Part shown: positions 5,773-10,931 of the stretch, piece by piece
Numbering within the stretch: position 1 is the stretch's first letter
Layout: every line of letters starts with the position of its first letter
Assembly: GCA_030641605.1 (NCBI GenBank)
Contig: DAOWHD010000038.1
Span: 1-10,931 of the forward strand
Direction: 5' to 3'
Origin: Thermoplasmata archaeon
GTDB lineage: Archaea; Thermoplasmatota; E2; DHVEG-1
DNA length: 10,931 nucleotides
Program-made: the position numbers and the translations under genes
The notes under the pieces: generated by a model
Seen by the model: only the letters and a program-made list of their open reading frames with translations
Database searches by the model: none
What the model was told of the DNA's origin: nothing

Positions 5773-8073
5773 TTAAAGGATTTGTCTTTTTGGAATGAAT
5801 AGAATTATGTCGAAATTTTCGCTCTCTTTTTCACCATACAAACCATGAACTGTTGCAGCTATCGTATGTCTACCCGCTAAAGGAATATCTAACTCCCATT
5901 CATAGGGAGAGTCAGTATCAATATGTTGCGATTCATTATCAAGGTAAAATTCAACGCCATAAACCTGTCCTTCTGGATCAGAAGATGCCTCTGCTTGTAC
6001 TGTTATTTTACCTATAATGACTGGTGCCTTGATTAGCGGAAAAGGGCATATTTTCCTATCGAGGAAATATAATGATCCACCCCATGGGCGTGTAATGTTT
6101 ATTGTCAATTCAGATGGATATGAGTCTTTGATACTAATCTCTGGATCTCCAAACAAGTTCGTCTCATAGTACACCCATCGAATACCATTTTCATCTATCT
6201 GCCATACATGAGCTTCTTTGGAATAGTGACTTGCTCTTCCAAGCTGTCTTATGTTTTCTGTGAATAATGCCTTGAAAAATGATTTATCCAATGCTAACGA
6301 TGGCGAGTCAAGAGTATCTTCACTACCCAAACCATATCTTGCATTCATTATTACTGCAAAAGCCCCATGAGGCGTTTCCACAGTATAATGCTCGGCAATA
6401 CAGTCATCACCATTTGGGTTGTCAAAACCTCCAGCCATGCACCCATGAGAATATGCAAAAAAATACTTGTTATTTACAAGGGAATCAACATCATAGTTAT
6501 ACATCCTCATATTGTAACCATAATATGAATGCCCATCATGATTGATTATATGCGGAGTTGCATTATTAAGGAGGCTTATAATATTCCTTTTATTCCAGTG
6601 TTCTGGTAGATCTCTATCATACAAGGTACCTACATTGTAATCATCTGGAATGAAAGGAATAACTAAATCTTTATAATCCCCACCCCACGGAGTATAGAAC
6701 AATCCACCCAGGTATTCTCCAACCATAAGTATCTTTGAGAGATAAGGATCTCCTTCCGTGTTTTCATACCCTAGTGTTTTCATCACAAAGTATGCTACTT
6801 CTTCATCGGAATCAACACAAGCTCTACCAACATAGACTTCAGCCAAAAGATCAGCTTCATCAATATCTGCAACATCATTTCGGTCAGCACATTCACCAAA
6901 GTGACTATCCATATCGTAGTTGAAATTTCCATCTAAACATGCATAATATACATCAGATGGGATATCATCCTCTTCCTCGCCTAGGATATGGACAGGGTCA
7001 CCATTGAGAGGCAGGCCACTCTCGTTTGCAAAAAGCCCTCTGCAAGGGATGATATTATCTTCCTCATCAGCCACATCAGCATCGCCACCAAGCAGAACAT
7101 ATTCAGTTCCTAATTCTATATAGGCATATCTAATGAAATTTCGTATTTTTGCTTGAACGTCATCAAACATTCCATAATTTTCTGTTATCTTGCTTTCATA
7201 AAATGGATTATACGGATTATTATCTCCCCAAGTACCATTTACACCATAATCCGGGTTACCTACAATTTCTTCAACAGTAAAAATCTCTGCAGACATTCCT
7301 TTATCTATCTTTGATTGAGCAAAGTATTGAAAATTGTCTTCCAATCCGGAATTTGCCAAGGCCTCGTTAGTGATAATCACATAATTAACAGCATCTTCAT
7401 TAACTGATCTAAAAGCACCATTATATGAAAAAACACAAGATGGATTGTCTATTCGTGAAATAGCTGCATCCTTATCTCTTTGCAATCCTCTTATAATAGT
7501 TGCAGAGGATGATTCTTTTGTCGTAATATCAAGTGTAATATTTTCATAATAGGCAACATCTCCAGTAGCCTCATTATATTCCACAGGATAAAGGTTTACA
7601 AATAGTATTGGAAAGCCTCTAAATTTGTAGGTGCCAACAATCGAATAGATATTTTCAGGAGAAGTATTCGTAAACTCTTTTGCAATAGATTGCTGGGAGA
7701 GATTGTTCCCGAGGGGAACAGTATTTTGTCCAGCCTCTACATTGCACTCCGTTTTTAACAGTATTTTATCATCTGTTTTAACAGTAATCGAATCAAATTC
7801 CCTACCATAGGGAATAAGTATCTTGACTGATTTTACAGGCAGACAAGGTTTGTTTAAGTCGCCAGAATTGGAAAGTCCATTAATCGTCACCCTATGGTAA
7901 ATTCCATCTTTGATCTCTATTTCCTCAATTTTCGGCTTTGAAAATGTAAAATCTAGACTAATATTTTCGAAGTTTTTCGAATCATCATCCCTAAGAGATG
8001 AAACAGCAGTCACTACAGAAGACAATAAAAGAAATATTAGCAGTACTGCAATCATCTTCTCATGATTTTTCAT
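5773..8073 (-). CDS. Secreted C25 (gingipain-type) cysteine peptidase with Ig-like C-terminal domain
   Basis: This 766-residue preproprotein has a Sec signal peptide (hydrophobic core about 7-22, likely cleavage after VTA at 23). A pro-region of about 200 residues of the C25 propeptide type follows (GIYHRVTINGLSNSGDLNKP, then PVKSVKILIPYG). The catalytic domain starts near residue 229 (VNYVIITNEAL) and includes YVLLGGDADV (325-334) and YVGRACV (414-420). The dyad is His515 in NHDGH-SYYG and Cys545 in YSHGCMAGGF. After about residue 650 an Ig-like module follows, with SSDPEGQVYGVEFYLDNE and PYEWELD, common in Thermoplasmatota surface proteins. It should digest proteins outside the cell. The end lacks a membrane segment or recognisable anchor. 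A GGGGG element 10 nt before the ATG may be the ribosome binding site. It is a separate transcription unit with its own promoter. Confidence 0.92.
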   Translation of the reverse strand: MKNHEKMIAVLLIFLLLSSVVTAVSSLRDDDSKNFENISLDFTFSKPKIEEIEIKDGIYHRVTINGLSNSGDLNKPCLPVKSVKILIPYGREFDSITVKTDDKILLKTECNVEAGQNTVPLGNNLSQQSIAKEFTNTSPENIYSIVGTYKFRGFPILFVNLYPVEYNEATGDVAYYENITLDITTKESSSATIIRGLQRDKDAAISRIDNPSCVFSYNGAFRSVNEDAVNYVIITNEALANSGLEDNFQYFAQSKIDKGMSAEIFTVEEIVGNPDYGVNGTWGDNNPYNPFYESKITENYGMFDDVQAKIRNFIRYAYIELGTEYVLLGGDADVADEEDNIIPCRGLFANESGLPLNGDPVHILGEEEDDIPSDVYYACLDGNFNYDMDSHFGECADRNDVADIDEADLLAEVYVGRACVDSDEEVAYFVMKTLGYENTEGDPYLSKILMVGEYLGGLFYTPWGGDYKDLVIPFIPDDYNVGTLYDRDLPEHWNKRNIISLLNNATPHIINHDGHSYYGYNMRMYNYDVDSLVNNKYFFAYSHGCMAGGFDNPNGDDCIAEHYTVETPHGAFAVIMNARYGLGSEDTLDSPSLALDKSFFKALFTENIRQLGRASHYSKEAHVWQIDENGIRWVYYETNLFGDPEISIKDSYPSELTINITRPWGGSLYFLDRKICPFPLIKAPVIIGKITVQAEASSDPEGQVYGVEFYLDNESQHIDTDSPYEWELDIPLAGRHTIAATVHGLYGEKESENFDIILFIPKRQIL

Positions 8074-8126
8074 AAGCTATTTTCCCCCATATGTTATGCT
8101 ATATTGGAATATTTATAATTATCTGA

Positions 8127-8138
8127 CATTTATACTTT
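8127..8138 (-). promoter_or_regulatory. Box A with BRE of the C25 peptidase gene
   Basis: The minus-strand AAAGTATAAATG resembles the caspase-like gene's AAAGTATAAATA. It predicts a start near 8103 and a leader of about 30 nt that includes the GGGGG element at 8084-8088. A second TATA-like stretch (AATTATAAAT, 8111-8120) lies closer to the gene, so the choice is not certain. Confidence 0.5.
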
Positions 8139-8146
8139 GGTACCAA
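8137..8146. promoter_or_regulatory. Palindrome TTGGTACCAA abutting the C25 promoter
   Basis: This perfect 10-bp palindrome overlaps the BRE position, immediately upstream of the TATA core of the C25 gene. Its location fits a regulator-binding site that would affect TFB/TBP access. Confidence 0.35.
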
Positions 8147-8189
8147 TACCCAAAAGCAAAATTATATGCGAAAGGAAGATTGCGAACAT

Positions 8190-8762
8190 CTAATCAATAT
8201 TTACCCGATATCCTGCCCCAGGTTCCCCGTTTTCCGCCCTCTTTACAACAACATCAAGAACACCATTTTTATATGTGGCTTTTGTAGACTTTGGCTTCAC
8301 ATCGAACGGAATATCTACAATCTTATGATATCTTCTTTCTGGATTATTTACAGTTATTTCAAGAGTATCTTCAGTTGCAGTTATATCGATGTCTTCTTTC
8401 TCAACACCAGGAATCTCAACAGTCACTGCAACATCGTCTTCCCCCTCAATAATGTCTGTTAACGGCCCCCACTCGTCAGAAAGCATATGATCTCCTGCCG
8501 GCGTTTTCGTAGGGCGATTGCCAAATTCTTGAAACCTTGGTTTACCATTAGGACCTATGTTCATGCTAAATCCATGAACAAAACGTTTATTCTTATTTAG
8601 ATCAAATCCGCCGCGAAACATATCTTCAATCATCTCTTTAAAATCTGTACTTTCAAACATTCTTTGCATCTCGTCAAAGATTCTTTCAAAGTCATCATCG
8701 TCCATGAAATCAAATGGACTTTTTCGTCTTCTTCTGTCCTTATCTCTATCAAATGGATCCAT
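8190..8762 (-). CDS. hsp20: Small heat shock protein, Hsp20/alpha-crystallin family
   Basis: This ATP-independent holdase chaperone binds unfolding proteins in the cytoplasm as large oligomers. From the ATG at 8762 it has 190 residues. A long charged N-terminal arm (Asp/Arg-rich 1-25, amphipathic DDFERIFDEMQRMF around 23-36, then DMFRGGF 48-54) precedes the alpha-crystallin domain at about 100-176, with VEIPGVEKEDIDI and the signature NGVLDVVV (166-173). The tail ends in VNID, whose V-N-I (187-189) fits the I/V-x-I/V motif that docks neighbouring dimers. A TTG two codons upstream touches the Shine-Dalgarno AGGGGGA with no spacing and is rejected; the ATG has correct spacing of about 7 nt. It follows dnaJ in the same direction but has its own promoter. 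Confidence 0.93.
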   Translation of the reverse strand: MDPFDRDKDRRRRKSPFDFMDDDDFERIFDEMQRMFESTDFKEMIEDMFRGGFDLNKNKRFVHGFSMNIGPNGKPRFQEFGNRPTKTPAGDHMLSDEWGPLTDIIEGEDDVAVTVEIPGVEKEDIDITATEDTLEITVNNPERRYHKIVDIPFDVKPKSTKATYKNGVLDVVVKRAENGEPGAGYRVNID

Positions 8763-8779
8763 GTACAATCCCCCTTATT

Positions 8780-8807
8780 CTTCCATATGTTAATTTATTA
8801 CTTCCAT
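8780..8807 (-). repeat. Direct repeat ATGGAAG, 21-bp period, at the hsp20 promoter
   Basis: Minus-strand ATGGAAG occurs at 8807-8801 and again at 8786-8780, exactly 21 bp (two helical turns) apart. The copies flank the predicted transcription start just downstream of box A, which is where an archaeal repressor could block polymerase. The first copy overlaps the last two bases of the box. Confidence 0.35.
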
Positions 8808-8815
8808 TATATAAT
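8806..8815 (-). promoter_or_regulatory. Box A (ATTATATAAT) of hsp20
   Basis: This TATA-like core lies in the 62-bp gap after the dnaJ stop. It predicts transcription start near 8783, with a leader of about 20 nt that contains the AGGGGGA ribosome binding site. Confidence 0.55.
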
Positions 8816-8824
8816 ACTTTTGGT

Positions 8825-9916
8825 CTATCGTTTTTTAAGCTCATCATGCAATTCTCCTAACAATTTTTTTGATTTTTTACTAAGGTTTTTTGGCGTATCT
8901 ATGCGAATTTCAACAAATAAATCTCCATTGCCCCTACCATGCAAATATGGCATACCTCTATTTCTTACCCTAAATACCTCGCCGCTTTGTGTTCCGCCTG
9001 GAACTCTTAACTTCTCAATACTCCCATCAACAGTTTCAACATCTATTTTAGTACCAAGAGCTGCTTCAGGAAATGATATGGCCTTAGAAATGTAAATATC
9101 TGCCCCATTTCTACGAAATTTTGAATGTCCTCTAATATGAACCACAACATAAAGATCGCCACTTCCTGCACTGCCTGTTTCCCCCTCTCCAGCCAATTTC
9201 AACTGTAATCCGTTATCTACGCCTTTAGGAATCTTGATGTCTATATCTCTTGTTACTTGGACTTTACCACTTCCACTGCATTTTGGACAGGGCTGCTCGA
9301 TAATCGTACCTTGGCCATGACATTTATTACACACCATAACCTGAGTGAACATACCAAAAGCAGTCCTCCTAGACTGCTTCATCTGTCCAGTTCCACCGCA
9401 TTTGGGACATTTTTTAGGGGCTGTTCCAGGTTTTGCCCCGCTGCCATTACAATTATCACAGATTTCGGTTCTTGGCACACGTATTTCTGTTTTTAACCCA
9501 TTGTACGCATCCTCAAGATCAATTTCAATATCATATCGTAAACTAGCACCTCTGCGTCTACCTTGTCTTCCTCCACCAAAACCGGTACGATGTCCAAAAA
9601 ATTGCTCAAAGATATCATCAAAACCAAAATCTGCGCCTCTAAAAATATCGCCAAAATCTGCGCCTCTAAAAATATCTTCAGCACTGTATTGTTGATCTAT
9701 GCCTGCGTGACCATACATATCATACATTTTCTTTTTCTCATCATCGGATAGAACAGCATACGCCTCCGAAACCTCTTTGAATTTATCCTCTGCCTCTTTA
9801 CTAGAGTTTTTATCAGGATGATATTTCAACGCAAGTTTCCGGTATGCTTTTTTAATCTCCCTTTTATCTGAATTTTTGTCTACGCCAAGGACATTATAGT
9901 AGTCTTCTTTTGCCAT
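8825..9916 (-). CDS. dnaJ: Chaperone DnaJ (Hsp40, type I)
   Basis: DnaJ delivers unfolded proteins to DnaK and stimulates its ATPase. The 363-residue protein is a complete type I Hsp40. The J domain (about 5-68) carries HPD at 33-35. A Gly/Phe-rich linker (about 70-122) contains two identical DIFRGADFG units (81-89 and 90-98). The zinc domain has all four CxxCxGxG motifs, at Cys153/156, 170/173, 196/199 and 210/213. The C-terminal substrate domains contain IPKGVDNG (229-236) and [15 protein letters not shown] (303-317). It ends without a long C-terminal extension. It lies upstream of hsp20 on the same strand and no oligo-T terminator separates them, so readthrough is possible. No dnaK or grpE is in the window; archaeal sets of these genes are often clustered. 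A TATA-like element about 32 bp upstream supports the ATG at 9916. Confidence 0.96.
   Translation of the reverse strand: MAKEDYYNVLGVDKNSDKREIKKAYRKLALKYHPDKNSSKEAEDKFKEVSEAYAVLSDDEKKKMYDMYGHAGIDQQYSAEDIFRGADFGDIFRGADFGFDDIFEQFFGHRTGFGGGRQGRRRGASLRYDIEIDLEDAYNGLKTEIRVPRTEICDNCNGSGAKPGTAPKKCPKCGGTGQMKQSRRTAFGMFTQVMVCNKCHGQGTIIEQPCPKCSGSGKVQVTRDIDIKIPKGVDNGLQLKLAGEGETGSAGSGDLYVVVHIRGHSKFRRNGADIYISKAISFPEAALGTKIDVETVDGSIEKLRVPGGTQSGEVFRVRNRGMPYLHGRGNGDLFVEIRIDTPKNLSKKSKKLLGELHDELKKR
9624..9676 (-). repeat. Perfect 27-bp-period tandem duplication inside dnaJ
   Basis: Two copies of a 26-base sequence (9624-9649 and 9651-9676) are identical and separated by one base, so the period is 27 bp, or nine codons. 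They encode consecutive DIFRGADFG units in the Gly/Phe linker. Complete identity, including silent positions, suggests a recent in-frame duplication. Confidence 0.9.
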
Positions 9917-9943
9917 ATTATGAGCGTTGATAAATTAAACACC

Positions 9944-9953
9944 GGTATATGTG
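9944..9953 (-). promoter_or_regulatory. Putative box A of dnaJ
   Basis: The minus-strand CACATATACC is centred about 32 bp upstream of the ATG, predicting a leader of roughly 5 nt. No Shine-Dalgarno is seen. The TATA match is modest, and an alternative TTTAATTTAT lies closer to the gene. Confidence 0.35.
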
Positions 9954-9961
9954 TTTTGCCC

Positions 9962-9979
9962 AGAAATCTAAAAATTTCT
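9962..9979 (-). terminator. Weak hairpin and T5 after the A24 peptidase gene
   Basis: AGAAAT (9962-9967) and ATTTCT (9974-9979) can pair around a 6-nt loop that includes part of a T5 run on the minus strand. It starts 1 bp past the stop codon of the peptidase gene. The stem is AT-rich and short. Confidence 0.3.
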
Positions 9980-9980
9980 T

Positions 9981-10697
9981 TCATATGACGAGATTCATCA
10001 GATAAAACAGTATATCACCAAAAATGAAGGAAAATATAAAACCAGCCAACAACGGTATCATAAATGGAACTTTTGGCGTAACCCATATTTCGTATATGCC
10101 TTTCTTTTCAAATACTTTCCATTCATCTTCAACATCAAAATCTTTGGGCATATAAGAAAACTTTCTTTTTCCATCTACAATTTTTTCAAGTGGCCAAACA
10201 AATCTTTTTTGTGCGGTTTTGATGCTCATTCTGTAACCCAAAAAACAGTATGGGAATTCAACGTTTCTCCTAGACAGATTGTATGCAAATAGACTCAAAG
10301 GCAATAATAAAAACAATACGACAGAGTTGGAAAATATAATCCAAGAAAACGGCATCATAGAATTCAATAATGGAAACTCAAGTATAGATGGTTCTAAAGG
10401 TACAAGAATTGCCAGAGCCATAATTGCCTTTGCATCTGCCCCACCAAAGATAAGTCGAAGTTGAAAAAGGACATACATGATGCCTATCATAACCGGTATG
10501 AAAACAAGGTAAAATATATTATCAAATCCTATAGTTAGATATTGAATAATCAGCAAAATTGTGCCAATGGAACCCATCACAACCCACAACATGTTTGACG
10601 CTTTTCTAATTTTGATGTCGGTGTATGATGCATAGGCAAGTATTAAGGCTCCGACAATCAGTCTTGTTGTGTCAAGTAATATTCCAATCTCATCCAT
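9981..10697 (-). CDS. Family A24B prepilin/preflagellin-type aspartic peptidase
   Basis: This membrane aspartic peptidase should cleave class III signal peptides of archaellins and type IV pilins. From the ATG at 10697 it has 238 residues. The first catalytic Asp is D27 in YTDIKIRKASN after membrane segment one, and the second is D88 in FGGADAK, the archaeal form of the GxGD motif. Hydrophobic segments lie near 8-25, 36-55, 61-81, 91-105, 116-140 and 209-236. A soluble insert at about 141-207 contains FVWPLEKI (166-173) and precedes the conserved PKVPFMIPLLAGF (208-220). An upstream in-frame ATG at 10784 would add 29 polar residues before the usual family start. A TATA-like box sits about 28 bp before the 10697 ATG, so the shorter, leaderless form is preferred. 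No pilin or archaellin gene is adjacent. Which substrate class it serves cannot be decided. Confidence 0.85.
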   Translation of the reverse strand: MDEIGILLDTTRLIVGALILAYASYTDIKIRKASNMLWVVMGSIGTILLIIQYLTIGFDNIFYLVFIPVMIGIMYVLFQLRLIFGGADAKAIMALAILVPLEPSILEFPLLNSMMPFSWIIFSNSVVLFLLLPLSLFAYNLSRRNVEFPYCFLGYRMSIKTAQKRFVWPLEKIVDGKRKFSYMPKDFDVEDEWKVFEKKGIYEIWVTPKVPFMIPLLAGFIFSFIFGDILFYLMNLVI

Positions 10698-10720
10698 CGG
10701 CAAATGATAACAATACAACC

Positions 10721-10730
10721 TCATATTAAG
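10721..10730 (-). promoter_or_regulatory. Putative box A of the A24B peptidase gene
   Basis: The minus-strand CTTAATATGA is centred about 28 bp upstream of the ATG at 10697, the spacing seen for the other leaderless genes here. It lies inside the longer reading frame that starts at 10784, which argues against that start. Confidence 0.45.
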
Positions 10731-10784
10731 ATAACGATTGGTGTTTAACTCGGTCAACGTAGAAAACAAAGACATTCTATTCAT

Positions 10785-10931
10785 GCATCAACATGAAAAA
10801 CGCAAGAGACGGCCAACAGAAACTTTTATTAGAACATCATTAGCTTACATATTTGCAAAGGAAAATGGGATGCCTCAAGAATAGTTGTTGTAGTGCATCT
10901 ACTAAATCATAGGAGACTTGGGAAGAATGCA
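10785..10931. other. Right-edge region without a confident gene
   Basis: No complete gene is visible. Plus-strand TATA-like stretches occur near 10824-10831 and 10846-10853, so a rightward gene may begin near the edge. One plus frame is open from 10833 to the end and reads GKWDASRIVVVVHLLNHRR from about 10860, which looks protein-like but lacks an ATG. In another frame an ATG at 10927 follows AGGAG at 10911-10915. None of these can be settled here. Confidence 0.4.

Noticed and set aside
8096..8462. Plus-strand frames across the C25-hsp20 gap and hsp20.
   Set aside because: They are antisense to hsp20 and its downstream region and show no protein signature.
224..9932. The 11-mer GAGCGTTGATA occurs both at 224-234 and at 9922-9932 (before dnaJ), suggesting a shared regulatory element.
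   Set aside because: Several repeated 11-mers are expected by chance in a window of this size, the two contexts differ, and only one copy is near a promoter.
1..10931. CRISPR array, insertion sequence, riboswitch or replication origin.
   Set aside because: No regularly spaced direct repeats, transposase, terminal inverted repeats, TPP-riboswitch-like core near thiL, or origin-type repeat cluster were seen.

Overview
The window looks like a chromosomal segment of an AT-rich euryarchaeon, most plausibly a member of the Thermoplasmatota. TATA boxes sit about 27 bp upstream of several start codons, giving leaderless transcripts. The initiator tRNA has an archaeal/eukaryotic-type A1-U72 pair and no encoded CCA. 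A family A24B (preflagellin/prepilin-type) peptidase is present, as are secreted proteins with FSGC lipoboxes and Ig-like tails. The secreted C25 (gingipain-type) peptidase with its Ig-like tail is reminiscent of the protein-degrading marine benthic archaea (MBG-D/Thermoprofundales). That placement is inference, because no rRNA marker is present.

All genes except purM lie on the minus strand. From left to right they are: the first 17 codons of an unknown membrane-anchored protein running off the left edge; a lipoprotein with an Ig-like domain and a caspase/legumain-type (clan CD) peptidase domain; thiL, divergent from purM; a DUF1624/HGSNAT-type multi-pass acyltransferase convergent with purM; an initiator tRNA-Met; a NosD-like beta-helix lipoprotein; a large secreted C25 peptidase; Hsp20; DnaJ; and an A24B peptidase. 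The last 150 bp or so hold no callable gene.

Three themes stand out. The first is a cell-surface set: two different clan CD cysteine peptidases, a beta-helix lipoprotein, a membrane acyltransferase and a pilin/archaellin signal peptidase. The second is the thiL/purM pair, two homologous-fold enzymes on either side of the aminoimidazole ribotide branch of purine and thiamine synthesis. The third is the chaperone pair dnaJ-hsp20, without dnaK or grpE next to them.

No clearly new multi-gene system is visible. The more interesting signals are small: C33 in the initiator tRNA anticodon loop, a recent 27-bp in-frame duplication in dnaJ, possible operators next to the hsp20 and C25 promoters, and promoter positions that argue for start codons other than the longest-ORF starts in two genes.
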